NCBI GenBank assembly: GCA_032718475.1
Contig: JAUCBJ010004127.1
Span: 1 to 64,000 of the forward strand
From: Nemertoderma westbladi
Lineage: Eukaryota; Xenacoelomorpha; Nemertodermatida; Nemertodermatidae
Length of the DNA: 64,000 bases
Reading direction: 5' to 3'
How positions within the stretch are numbered: the first letter of the stretch is position 1; every line of letters begins with the position of its first letter. Below are positions 32,970-43,628 of the stretch, piece by piece. The position numbers were made by a program, and so were the translations under genes. The notes under the pieces were generated by a model. The model was not told the DNA's origin. It saw nothing but the letters and a program-made list of their open reading frames with translations, and made no database searches.

Positions 32970-35039
32970 CTACTGTTCTCGTCCTTCACTTCTACACCCC
33001 TCTCTAGTCGACACACTAACCCTAATGCGACTGGGTCTATTCACCCCCGCCTCTCCCTCTACTACTGTGTGGCCTACCAGGCCCCCCTCGGGTTGACTCA
33101 AGCCCGCCACTTCCTGCCTACTAACTACGCGGCCTACCAGGCCCCCTTCGGGTTGGCTCAACCCCGCCACTTCCTGCCTACTGACTACGTGGCCTACCAG
33201 GCCCTCACTTGCCGGGCTACGCACGTCCGCCTCGTTCATATTAATAGCACCATTCCCAATATTATCTGTTAAATCAATTAAATCTTCTAAATCATTTAAA
33301 TTATTTGAATTAATAGAATTTGAAACAGGATTATTATTTAAATTATTTTGTGTATTTAAATTTAAATTATTTGAATTATTTTGCGTAATTATATTATTTG
33401 AATTATTTTGCGTAATTATATTATTTGAATTATTTTGTATATTCGGGTTTAGACTATTATTTAAATTATTCGGACTACTTTGTACATTTATATTAGAATC
33501 GTTCGGATTTAAATTACTACTGTCGGGCAAAATATTATTTCCTGCAATGAAAGTTTGGTTAGAATTATCCACTACGGTACTATTAATATTAACGTCATCT
33601 ACTGTATTATTATTATTACCCCCCCCCCCCCCGGCCCCGCCCGTACGGTCACACCAGTCTTGGGTCTGTCGTCTGGTCCCTGTAAGTGGGGTATTAATAA
33701 ATGTTTCCCTAACTCCTGGCTCCTCGTAAATACTACTCGAGCCAGCCTCGCTCTCTGACAGCCCCATCTGCGCCAGTTCTAGTCGGCGCTTCTGTTTGGC
33801 TTGATATTGAATAAGCCCCTTTAGGCAGGCATGCAAACCATCCTGCACACGTTTTCCCTCTATCTCCCTCTCTATTATGTCCTCGCGTAAACTCTGATCG
33901 GCTAACTCCGCCTCTCTCACAACTCTCTCCAGTCGTCTCGCCTCGCGCTCTTTTCGCTCACTCTGCTCTCTCGCCTCACGCTCTTTACATTCTTTCTCCT
34001 CTCTCGCCTCACGCTCTTTACGTTCACCTTTACGCTCGCTCGCCTCTGCCGCCTCTCGCTCTTCTTGCTCCTTCCTTTCCATCCTCCCTATTTCCTCACA
34101 CTCCTTAAAGCTTCTCGCGACCTTCTCGGCCCTCTCTCTATTCTCTCTAGCCAGTTCTTTCTCCTTCTCTAGTAACGCACACCCCTCCTCTAACTGTCTC
34201 TCTAATTCTCTCTGGTCTAGCGCCGCCAGATCGAGTTGGCACACTAGATTTATTTCTAACACCCGTCTTTCTTTTGCGGAGGATGTAGCAGACTTATCGG
34301 TCGTGACGGACTCCCGTCGCCTTCCCGTCCTACTAACTTTCCCCCGCCTTCCGGAATTTCCTCCGACTGACGAGACCGAATCCTCGGGGTTATCCTCGGA
34401 TTCGCCCTCCTGCGGTCTCCTCCAACCCACTAATTTTATTCCCCGGGCATCGACTAAGTATGGCCCTATGTACACTACACCAGGCTCCATACCCCTGCAT
34501 TCCCACAGTTCAAACAGTTCGGTGGCAACCCCTCTCGCTCTCTCATCGGCTAGTTCTCCCTGCCCAAAGCGCATTAAGTAATCAAAATGTTTGTTCGACT
34601 CACCTAGCCACTTCTCTAACTTCACCTGGTCTATCTTGGCCCCTCCTTTGGCTTCTCTTAGTTGCTTTCGGGTCGCGGTGTAGGCTAGTCGGAGCCGGTC
34701 GCTAACCCCGACGTCCTCGTCGCCGACGTCTCCTCTATCCCTCCGTGTCCAGCGTCGTACCGGCGGCCCCACCGTCGCCGTTCCGGTGGGCAGTCCGTCG
34801 CCCTCGGCCTGTGGCTGGCCGGCGACATCGGCACGTCGACCGCCGCTGTGTGTCGACTCGTCTCTCTCCTCTCTCGACTCGTCCGCTCGTTGTAGACGGC
34901 CCCCCTCGGTTTGGATCGCCGGATCGCATATGGTCGACGAATCCGGCGTCGTGGGTCGGTACCGTCGCGTCGCGGCCTCGCGGATCGTTAGGTCGCCATC
35001 CGGGGTCCGCGGCGGTGTCGTCTTTCCTTCTCGACTCAT
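32970..35039 (-). pseudogene. gag N-terminal region of B, coiled-coil
   Basis: The 689-codon frame starts MSREGKTTPPRTPDGD, 68 bp inside the 5' LTR. It has a charged N-terminus; a domain at about 95-220 (YTATRKQLREAKGG, GVVYIGPYLVDARGI); a long Glu/Arg/Lys coiled coil at about 280-400 (KEREAREEKEC-type heptads); an Asn-rich tract at about 460-590; and a tandem repeat of the 20-residue phrase GLVGHVVSRQEVAGLSQPEG near the C-terminus. This is an unusually long Gag extension ahead of DUF1759. The frame ends at TAG at 32970. Confidence 0.75.
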
Positions 35040-35106
35040 GGTTGGCAGTCAGTTTCGGGTCGTTGGTCTTTTAATACTTCTCGGGCAGCTACTAGTATCT
35101 TATCAC
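35040..35106 (-). other. leader and primer-binding region of B
   Basis: Only 67 bp separate the LTR from the gag ATG. On the minus strand the sequence directly after the LTR is GTGATAAGATACTAGTAG, the expected place of the primer-binding site. I could not match it to a tRNA with confidence. Confidence 0.4.
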
Positions 35107-35696
35107 TGTGATGGGATCCGAGAATCCCGATTTATCCGGTGTCTTATCTACGCGTCCCCGCCTTGCGTGTGTGAAAAGAGTTCTGGGGTTGTTGACTGAT
35201 CGGTATGTATAAACATATAGCGTATAATATAGTTGAATGAAGTATAGCACAGTTGATTGATTTAACAGTTGATTAAATGTACTGGTAAATAACTGAATGA
35301 TGGTGGTGGCAGTAGATGGAGACAGTGATAAGAGTTCCGGTACTGCCCTAACTAACTGACTTACTAAAGTGAATGAAATGACACAATAACTGGTAATATA
35401 TTGCACTAGTTGGCCGTATTACATTACTCAGTGGATGCCTTCCCCCCATTGGCTAATAACTCACTTCTCGCCCTCCCATCTCTCTGGGAGTGTTTCCCCC
35501 TGCTACTGTCACTCTCTCCCTCCTGGAGGTGTAACCTCTGACCCCCGCTGTGTGTGTGTCCCTTTGGGGTTTGTCGCCCCGTTTATTGGGGTGATACGAG
35601 GTTGATTGGCAATCAACCTCGTACTCCCAATATTGCTTAAAGCTCTTGCTTGGCCAACTTTGTGTGGGGTGGTTAGCGGAATTGAATACGCTAACA
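35107..35696 (-). repeat. 5' LTR of B
   Basis: 590 bp with TGTGATGGG ... GCTAACA ends on the plus strand. It pairs with 5141-5732 at about 97%. Confidence 0.93.
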
Positions 35697-35701
35697 GAAG
35701 G
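35697..35701. other. target-site duplication of B (right copy, GAAGG)
   Basis: Same five bases as 5136-5140. Confidence 0.9.
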
Positions 35702-35889
35702 GAAATGGTGCCCGTGTGAGGGTGTCTACAGCCCCCTCCTGTCTGGAATTGTAAGCACGAAACGCATGGCTGTTGTGCTTTAATGCAGCCACATTTGCCG
35801 GAGACACAGCATCCACAACAGCATGGTAATACCGCACTGACAGCACCGCTCAGCAGCACGCTATCTAAACGATCCTGTCTAACTCACTC
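35697..35889 (-). pseudogene. Cys-rich ORF fragment interrupted by B
   Basis: On the minus strand an open frame of about 60 codons runs into the B insertion site. It carries a dense Cys pattern: CCCGCCVSGKCGC, then PCVSC and GGGC. It resembles metal-binding tails found in some invertebrate proteins and transposon ORFs, but I do not recognise a family. There is no ATG in view. Beyond B (minus strand from 5140 down) the same frame stays open for about 35 more codons, so B probably inserted into a coding sequence or its relic. Confidence 0.45.
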
Positions 35890-37370
35890 CCAATCCTTTG
35901 ATAACCAGTTATACCCCAGATGCAGTGCTCAGTGCAGTACAGTCGTTACGTATATCTACCACTCCAGTTACCTAACAAAAATGGTCTTAAAATGTTCTGA
36001 TATATTTTGGTGTTTGCCAAAAAATTTAATAAAATATATTATTATTTTAAAAATTTGTCGACTTATAAAACCAGTCCGGTTTGGCAAAATGTAAAACTGA
36101 ACCTTGATATTCGTTGTCAGAGACCTCGAATAAACTAAATGCTGTAAAATGTTTTCTAACGATTTCGAGACGATTTAGTGTTTACGGAACAAATTTTGAA
36201 ATTATGTCAATATTCTCGAAATTTCGTTGCCTATAAAAGACTGACTATACAGTAGGTAGAGAGGCAAAACTTACTTGAAAAGCGGAATCAGCGACCGCAA
36301 ATTAACTAAACAAACGATTTCAGCCGATTCCGAGAAAAAAAAACGATTTTGAACTCTAAAAATCTGAAAAAACCGCTGGGGATAACCGCTGTAGATATAA
36401 AACCCGAAAATAATAATCAAACAATCTACAGTACAAAATCTCGCTTTCAGTAAGATATAGTAGGCCTAGGTATTATTAGAATGCACACTTTACATTTTTT
36501 AATCAATAAAATCCGATAACTTCGCCCCATTTTCGACCTTTAAATGTTATTTAATACCAAATACTGTCTGCTGGTTGGTTGTTACTGTAGTTGTTGAGCA
36601 ATGGCGGCTTAGATGAATCAACTCAGCATCAGCAGAACAGTGTAGGGGCCTACTGGTGTTAGTAATGTATTACAATCAAGGTACAGTCTGAAGGGGCAAA
36701 GTTGAAGGAAGCGGTCCGGTGAGTCAGGCAGATTGGGATTTTGTGGAGCCAGTTAAAATCCCGGTGTCACAGGCGAAAATGTTGAAGGAATTTTGAAAAA
36801 AATCAATAAGGGCCGAGCTACGAAACTTTGAAGTATGCTTCGAGGGCCCAAGTGGACCCAAATTCTGGGACTTTAAAAAGTCGTTTTTGTGGAAAATAGT
36901 GTTAAGCGATTTAGTAGAGAATGAAGGGTTATTCTTTCCTAAATGCCAGATGATTGGGTTTCTCGAGATATTTCGCTTCGAATATCGGGTTTTTTTGTGA
37001 GTCGCAAATATTCGCCCCCACTTTTCAGGAGAAAAACTCTCTCGAATCAAAAATCAGTCGGAATAGTTACTACCTGTCTATTAAAAAAAGTTGTTGCAAG
37101 GTCGTAGCTCCGATTATAAAAAAATAGCGTGGAATGCCGTTTTTCCATTTTTGCGCATTTGCGATATTTACAATTATTGCGACTTCGTTTATTGCAACTT
37201 CCCGACCGCTTTCGAAAAAAGTGGTTGATATTTCTGCCAGAGCTATCTTTCCTCTATCCAACAACGAAAAAATCGTAATAAAATCGGAATATATTTTTCA
37301 TTCTCTATACACCTCCAACGAGGTAAAATAACACTATTATCACATATAATTATAGCATAATACTGTACAT
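35890..37370. other. AT-rich region without recognised genes
   Basis: No repeat family or gene is recognised. Short minus-strand frames at 36724-37050 and 37070-37264 show no domain. Some of this could be the 3' untranslated end of the LINE that follows in minus orientation. Confidence 0.4.
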
Positions 37371-37564
37371 ATAGTCACATATAGTTATATACAATCACAT
37401 ATAGTTCAATTATTAATACAGCAAATAAGCACAGGGAATAGGAGCACAAATAGTATTTAGTTCGACATAAGTTATGTATTTGCAAGTATGGGTATTGGCG
37501 GGCATGCGGCACATTGTAGAACATCGCTGTGTGAAATATCGCTGTCGCTGATATCGAGATATCG

Positions 37565-38171
37565 CTATCGTGAAAGTGTGTGGAAAGGCTTTTCGTTTGT
37601 ATAGAGTTTATGGTGAAAACCGCGAGCGGTCGTCCTGGCAATGATGTGTCGGTTTGTCTGTTTGGCCAGTTTCCATGTAGATGTAGTAAATGCCTGTCCC
37701 ATTTCGTAGAGTTCAGAAAGAAAATTGTTTTCTCGGTCCTGTCTAAATTCATGGAATTTTTCAAGTACACCAGTCACCAGTGTCAAAAATGGTTGGATAT
37801 TTTAGTAAAATGTCAGAAATGAATGTTTTCTCCCTGAGTAGGTGCAGCGCCAACGTCGATGAAGCTGATATATGTAGACCCAGCATTCTCTTTATGTGTG
37901 TTGTTTTAATTAGGGCTCTTTCCTTTAGGTGTGATAGCTTAAGAAAACGAGCGAATATTGGAAAGGCATATAGGGCAATGGGGGCAATTTTCATGTGAAA
38001 TATTCTTAGACCTGTTTCAATGGAAACGAGCTGCAAGTTTTTTATTGATGCAATAATCCTATAGCACTTTTTCTTTTTCGATTTTATTTGTTCACTGAAG
38101 CTGAGTGAAGTTTGTACTATTACCCCCAGATATTCATACTGGTTCAGATTGGTACGGTTTGACCCCTGCAA
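37565..38171 (-). pseudogene. LINE RT thumb and C-terminal region
   Basis: After the RT core the sequence continues out of frame with NQYEYLGVIV, a common post-RT motif (YLG) of LINE enzymes. A helical C-terminal part follows with HIKRMLGLHISAS. A second frameshift at about 37770 leads to the last segment (LTKQTN-like to FHTLSR, stop at 37565). Confidence 0.7.
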
Positions 38172-38190
38172 GTAAAGTTATCAGTGCAAG

Positions 38191-39240
38191 CTACTGTAGG
38201 TGCCCTCCTTTGCGAAATTTAATTATCTTTGTCTTGTCCATATTAATTTCCATATTAACTTCCATATTTTTGTTTATACACCAGGTGTGAGTTATGTCTA
38301 GAGCGTTTTCAATTGCCTGTTTGTCCGTTGAATAAAAAACAAGATCGTCCGAATAGAACAAGAACTTTAAGTGTGTAATTGCCTGACGTAACATAGTTGC
38401 CAAGTCAGCGATAAATATAATAAAACACGTGGGCGAAAAGCAGTCTCCCTGTAGTATGCCTTGGTACTGCATAATTTTGTCGGTGATGCAAAGCCCATCG
38501 AAAATATGAATATAGTTAAATTGTAATAAATCCTTGATCACGTCAAACAGTTTACCTTTGATGCCAAAGTCATAGATTTTCGACAGCAGAATCGCTCGGT
38601 GTACAAAATCAAAGGCTTTACGAAAATCAATGAAGCAGATGTATACTTTCCTATCCTCTCGGTTAGCTGGTTGTAAGGCTGTGGCTATGAATGTAAGTAA
38701 GATTTGTATGGCGTGGGAACAAGATCTGCTAGGTCGGAATCCGAACTGCTCGTCAAGAAAAAGTTGTGAAACAAACAAACCTACACGAGTATTGATTATG
38801 GAAGTAAACGTTTTTAACAGAACTGAAATCAAGGCGATTCCCCTACAGTTATTGGGGTTGTTTATTGCTCCGTTCCCTTTGTAAAGAATCATAATGAGGC
38901 TTTCATTCCAAAGAAGCGGTATCCGTCCTAAGTTGAGGCACGCGTTGTATAAAGTCACTAGTATCATTAGGGTAAACGGCATTGTTAATTTAAGATGCTC
39001 GTAGTAAATCCCATCTAAACCATTGGCTTTCCCATTAGCGGAATTATTAATGCTGGCTGTAATTTCATCTTCTGTTATAGGCGAGTTAATAAAATATGCG
39101 ATTAAAGTTTTGATAATGATGTATGGAGCAGCTTGCTTGATGCTGGAAGGATTTAAATGCGATTTGCATAAATCCATAAGATCCCCCGATGGACATCCCC
39201 TAGTTGGTTTGACAGCTGCCTCCGAGAAGCAGTAGTATAA
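38191..39240 (-). pseudogene. LINE reverse transcriptase core
   Basis: The frame (ATG at 39177, open to about 39235) has the RT blocks in order: ANGLDGIYYEHLK (block 2), ILYKGNGAINNPNNCRGIAL, QFGFRPSRSC (block 3), CFIDFRKAFDFVHR with the first catalytic Asp (block 4), QGILQGDCFSP (block 5) and FYSDDLVFYS (block 6, the YxDD-equivalent). All three catalytic Asp are present. The enzyme makes cDNA by target-primed reverse transcription. The clade is not certain from sight. Confidence 0.85.
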
Positions 39241-39383
39241 TTAGTGGTGATGTGAGACATCAGTGTATAGAGTTTCAGTCAGGAGCACAACATCTGCGTT
39301 GCCATAAAGTTCAGAGTCAGTCAGAGTGTCTGCTAAATATCGAAGTCCCTCCACATTCAAACACATACCTTTGTGCTCCGATC

Positions 39384-39590
39384 CTAGTCACTGTTGCTAA
39401 TATCCGTATTCCTTCGTGTATTTCCTCCATACGTGTTACCGGAACTCTCGCGTTGTTGAAGACGCAACTCCTTTCGGTCTTGTTCACTGAGTCGATAGTT
39501 GCGGATAGTGATTCCGGTCATCCACAACACCGGGTTCATGACTTCCTCGCGATTTTTCTGGTTACATATGATATGAAAGCTCTTGAACAT
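39384..39590 (-). other. possible LINE-associated ORF fragment
   Basis: A 68-codon minus-strand frame with a charged C-terminal half (LSEQDRKELRLQQRES). It lies between the coiled-coil ORF upstream and the RT, in the same orientation. It could be part of an ORF1, but there is no known motif. Confidence 0.3.
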
Positions 39591-39781
39591 CGAGGTGCCA
39601 TCCTTCAGTGTTAGCTCGTTGACATCCTCAAAAGTAATATTTTCACCCCTGAAGAAACCGGCAATATCTTCCTTCGTTGTTTCATTGTGTAAGCGGCTGA
39701 TGTGAATGTGAGCTCATCCACCATTTGCGGGTTCCACTGGTGCTGCAGCGTGGAGAAGGCCATCCGCCCTACTTCCCCGAA

Positions 39782-40310
39782 CTAAAGGCCGTGGTTGGTA
39801 TACTGACTGGTGGATATCGTTTGCGTGTGCGAATTGGTGGTGTTGTTTGGTGGAGTTTGACATGTAGTTGGAGTTTCCAACTGAACTTTGGCATCGATCC
39901 GAGTCCGAGGCAGCAGCAACGGACGCAGGGGTGCACCATGCAGCGTCGCGGCCACGAGAGTCCGCCCCGGCGTTTCCACTTCCCCGAACAGCGTTGCTGT
40001 AAGGACGGCGAGTGGGATATACGGATGGCAGGTGTGCGGTGCGTTTCCTTGTGGTTGGTGTCGGCTGTCACCATCCCTAAGAAACTCTAGCAGCTCATTC
40101 TTTGCTGCCAGCGTTTCCTTGCGAGCATCGGCAACATCCTTCCTCATTTCGGCCAGATCACCTAATGAGGCTGTGTACAATGAACCTAGCGCCATAAGCC
40201 AGTCCATTAACTGTTTCTCGTCATCGTTTGATGTACTTTTCTTGTGGCGGATTGTTCTAATAATAGACAGAATGTTGTTCTGGATTGCAGTAAAGCTGTC
40301 AGATTCAGAT
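39782..40310 (-). other. possible LINE ORF1-like coiled-coil frame
   Basis: An open minus-strand frame (ATG at 40207, open to about 40310). It begins with a predicted coiled coil (DLAEMRKDVADARKETL, AAKNELLEFLRD) and continues into Pro/Thr-rich sequence. It lies upstream of the RT in the same orientation, where an ORF1 would be expected. No RNA-binding motif is seen. Confidence 0.35.
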
Positions 40311-40340
40311 TTTCATGGCGTTATTTATCGGTAGAGGCAA

Positions 40341-40689
40341 TCAATACATAACCAATGCTAAAAGCTCAACGCCTAACTGGTAAATGCAGGTTGTACTGTA
40401 ATTGGGCAAGTGTAATTGTAAATTAACAATTATTAGTTCTCTGAAAGCCATTGAAAGTGCGGATTATCTCATAAAAGTAATGAATGATGCATGCTGCAGC
40501 AATGCAGCATGATGCCGATTGTAGATAGATTATTTATTATCATACTGAAATACACAAATGCACAAAGTCCAGAGGAACGCCTCTGGATCTGATAATAACT
40601 ACACACAATAATAAATAGTATGTAAAAAAAACAACTAGATAGATTTACATATTTTCAATAATAATTATTATATATTCAGACAATTTTTA
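40341..40689. other. AT-rich spacer with a hairpin
   Basis: No gene. At 40490-40511 there is a perfect inverted repeat, CATGCTGCA / TGCAGCATG with loop GCAA. A related GCAGC..AATGCAGCATG phrase follows the LINE tail at about 59627-59646. Confidence 0.5.
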
Positions 40690-41404
40690 ATGATGAGTCG
40701 AAAAGTGATACGGATTTGTGTTACAATTATTATTACCATTGTAATCTTAAACTTTTCGCATGATGTAATGGTGATAGTTGATGACAGAGCACCTCTTCGA
40801 AGTAGGATAATTAAACTTTCAATGGAGAAAAACCAAACCTTATTAAACAATGAAAAAGTGTACACTACAAATTCTACGAAACAACCAGTTGATAGATTTA
40901 TTATAGAGAATCCCAGGGCGTGCCATAATATTACAAACGGTAACCCAAGTTTTATTATCCTTCAACTTATAAAAACGCGACCGTCATCTACAGAAAAACG
41001 ACTCGCTATTCGCGAAACATATGCAACAAGAAAAGTAATCAATGGTACCAACATAAAGCACTTGTTTGTATTGGGTTATCAGCCAGAATTTCAACAAAAA
41101 ATTATAAATGAAAATTTCATATATGGTGATATAGTGATATTTCATTTCGAGTGATCTACTTTTTCCTCTACTAATTCTCGTCCCATTTCATCCATTAATA
41201 TCTGTGGACGACGCTTATACTGGGATTCTAATGGCTTCCATTCTGATTGAACCCACATACATTCGTAACATAGACGTTTTTGGTGAAATGAGTCATACAT
41301 TTAATGCCTCAGTTTGGGATAGAGTTATTGCGACCCATAGCTACTCAACCCAAAACTTTAAATTATATTGGAAGTGGTTGTTGGAGGGTTACGCTAAGGA
41401 CTGA
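40690..41404 (+). pseudogene. beta-1,3-galactosyltransferase-like (GT31) pseudogene
   Basis: The first frame (40690-41154) encodes a type II membrane protein start: short cytosolic Lys/Arg end, a hydrophobic anchor at about residues 7-23 (IRICVTIIITIVIL), a stem with N-glycosylation sequons, and the first GT31 block (EKRLAIRETYATR, HLFVLGYQPEF, YGDIVIF). It stops at 41154. The catalytic middle with the metal-binding DxD is missing. The later block resumes at about 41180 in another frame (FHPLISVDDAYTGILMASI) and ends at 41404. Known GT31 enzymes act in the Golgi, transferring Gal or GlcNAc to glycans; this copy cannot. No introns are seen. Confidence 0.75.
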
Positions 41405-42354
41405 TTAATGCAAATCACCAACAAAGATCTTTGGGATCGCGATTATCATCAGTAATGAGCAATGGATGATCAGTGATCATTTAAATTGAAAGAGTACATC
41501 ATTATCTTACAGTATTTTCAGGATGTATGAATGTATAGCCTGAGATAAATAACTGATCTCTTCATACTACAAAATAAAACAGTATGGTTTTGCAGTGCTT
41601 TTCCAACAATTCCTACAGTAGGCCTATGGTACTATAGTTATCATTAGTCTGTAGTTATCATTAAGGTATTAATAACAATTAATATTCATTATCATTAATT
41701 AATAATTAAGGTACCTTGAAATGTACGGTTGAGGCTATTGTAATCTATTTATGTGAAGGGAATTCAATAACACAACAATTAAATATGGATTGAAAATAAC
41801 TTGTCGTTGAAAATAATAATCAATATTCCACTCTTGATTTAGGCTTTTCAATGGAGGAATGCAAGTTCTCAACCAGTTCCACAGGTTGATCTTCTACAGC
41901 ACATCCTTCCATCCAGTTTCCCAAGTTCCATTATTCGTTTTATACCACATGTCACCACTACACAGATTTTTCAGATTTAGTGGGGAAAACACGGGACCGG
42001 AGGCGACCCAAAGCCCCCCCCCCCCCCCTGATCCCTTAGCTGTTACCAATGTGGAATGGGTGGGGGGGGGGGGGGGGGAGTGAACACTAACTCCCAAGGA
42101 TAAACACTCCATAGCCCTCCAACCATTTCGTTACTCCCCAATCCTCAGGCCGAAACCGGAATGTCTAAAATGCAGTGCCTATTCTAAGGAAGGGGGGGGG
42201 GGGGGGGGGGCGTAGCCAGTAATTCTGCGTGGAGGGGTGGAAAATCCCTATCATGTGGGGGAAAATTTTTAATGATCCTACAGTAAGGTTATACATAACA
42301 AATTTAACTTATTTAATTCCAAAACTCTGCAAACCATAGCAACATTAAATAATG
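41405..42354. other. spacer with homopolymer runs
   Basis: AT-rich noncoding DNA. Long C and G runs occur at about 42016-42028, 42061-42079 and 42191-42210. No gene recognised. Confidence 0.5.
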
Positions 42355-42394
42355 TTTCTAGTGACGGGCCTAGCGGCCCGATAAGGAACCAACT

Positions 42395-42760
42395 TTCTAT
42401 TTAAAATAAGAGACAACGAGCTCGGCTCGGTCTGGCACGATTGTGCTCGATTCAGTTCGACTTGGCTTGATCGGCTCGGTTTGGCTCGATTGGGCTCGAC
42501 TCGGCTTGATTGGGCTCGACTCGGCTCTATTGGGCTCGACTCGACTCGATTGGGCTTGACTCGGCTTAGTCTGGCTCGACTCTGCTTGATTGGGCTCAAC
42601 TTGGCTCCGTCCGGCTCGACTCGGCTCGATTGAACTCGACTCGGCTTGATTGGGCTCGACTCGACTCAGTCCGGCTCAATTTGGCGTGACACGGTTCGAC
42701 TCGGCTCGATTGAGCTCGGCTCGGCTCGGTCTGACTCGACTCAGCTGAGTCTGGTGGTGC
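42395..42760. repeat. degenerate CTCGACTCGG minisatellite
   Basis: Irregular array of short units such as GGCTCGATTGGGCTCGACTC with a 10-20 bp rhythm. It gives low-complexity Ser/Arg/Glu frames on the minus strand that are not genes. Confidence 0.8.
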
Positions 42761-43260
42761 AACTGTTGTACTGTAATACAGTAATAAAGCCTGTTGACCA
42801 GCAATTTGGCCGAAAACGACTACAGAATAGCCCAATTTGACCACAAATATGCATCCACAAAGGGCATATACAGGCATCTGGGCTGAGCATATGCATAAAA
42901 GTATTATACAGTATATAAAAATGTAGCTTCGAGATAATGACGGTTCACGTTCACACGTGCTTAGACCGATATGCATCACGTAGACGTACAAGATAAGCCC
43001 CAATGTGTAGTGCAGTAGCGCAGCTGCAGACTGAACTGCTAGGCCTACCACGAGCCCCACATCAGCGACCATGAATTAAGCTTTCACGCAAACAAACGTG
43101 TAAAATAAAACCCTGAGACAGTGACAACTGTTTGCATCGTGTTAATACGCATCGAATGAGCCATAAAGCAAGGAATGAGAGCGAAATCTGACGACGTGTA
43201 TCGATGGACATACATATGTACAAACTGAGCAGATTTATATATATTATTACAGTAGATAGA

Positions 43261-43298
43261 CTAGAAAGCCAGTGGCCCTTCGGGCCACGGCTTTCTAG
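43261..43298. repeat. 38-bp near-perfect hairpin
   Basis: Arms CTAGAAAGCC + GTGGCCC and GGGCCAC + GGCTTTCTAG pair completely except for one unpaired A at 43271. The loop is TTC. See the candidate Helentron entry. Confidence 0.85.
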
Positions 43299-43628
43299 TT
43301 CACAAGCCTATTCAGCATTCCAAACATTAATTAATTAATTAATCACTTCCAAAGGATTACAAATTGTAAAAATATGGAAGAAGGTTAAACTGTAGAACTG
43401 CAGGTCGTTACCATCCTCGTAAACACAACCTACTGTATAGTTTAGGGACTGCCAATAATCAAAATGGGAGAAGGATTTCACTTTCAGACAATTCGTCCCC
43501 TATAGTCGCGGAATGGAAAACTGTGGACTGGTCAACGTCCTTCACAAAGATGTAGCCTTATGATGTACATACATTAGTACAGTAGACCTCTGACAATTAG
43601 CAACCTAAAAGCATTTTTAATAAGTAGC
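43299..43628. other. spacer between the hairpin and A3
   Basis: No gene or repeat recognised, apart from ATTAATTAATTAATTAAT at 43327-43344. Confidence 0.5.

Larger units (their letters stand above)
5141..35696 (-). mobile_element. BEL/Pao retrotransposon B, interrupted by A2
   Basis: B is a full-length minus-strand LTR retrotransposon. Its 5' LTR is at 35107-35696 and its 3' LTR at 5141-5732. Internally it has a long gag, protease, reverse transcriptase, RNase H, integrase and DUF5641. It is flanked by GAAGG duplications. A2 (12519-32475) is inserted within gag. Removing A2 and one copy of its duplication leaves about 10.6 kb, a normal BEL/Pao size, and the gag frame then reads on across the junction. 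Coding defects (stops, frameshifts, an altered RT active site) make it non-autonomous. Confidence 0.93.
37371..39240 (-). mobile_element. LINE (non-LTR retrotransposon) ORF2 region
   Basis: Minus-strand reverse transcriptase region in three adjacent frames (39240-38191, 38171-37761, 37786-37565), read in that order. It shows that a non-LTR element occupies this stretch. The 5' part of ORF2 (an endonuclease) is not seen: upstream of 39240 the frame meets a stop. Confidence 0.8.
42355..43298 (+). mobile_element. candidate Helentron-like non-autonomous element
   Basis: The left end TTTCTAGT (42355) is followed by a GGGCC/GGCCC hairpin (42365-42380). The right end has the inverse ACTAGAAA-type sequence (43260-43267), then a hairpin (GTGGCCC TTC GGGCCAC, 43272-43288) and 10 bases later ends in CTAG before TT. 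Left inverted repeat, 3' hairpin, CTAG end and an internal minisatellite (42395-42760) fit the layout described for Helentron-associated non-autonomous elements. A second copy would be needed for proof. Confidence 0.4.

Noticed and set aside
36724-37050. 108-codon minus-strand frame
   Set aside because: No motif, no homologous copy in the window, and composition like the surrounding AT-rich DNA.
41155-41203. An intron joining the two GT31 segments
   Set aside because: The gap is only about 50 bp and the missing catalytic region of roughly 100 residues is not present between them, so deletion fits better.
42345-43072. Ser/Arg/Glu-rich minus-strand frames resembling SR proteins
   Set aside because: They arise from the CTCGACTCGG minisatellite.
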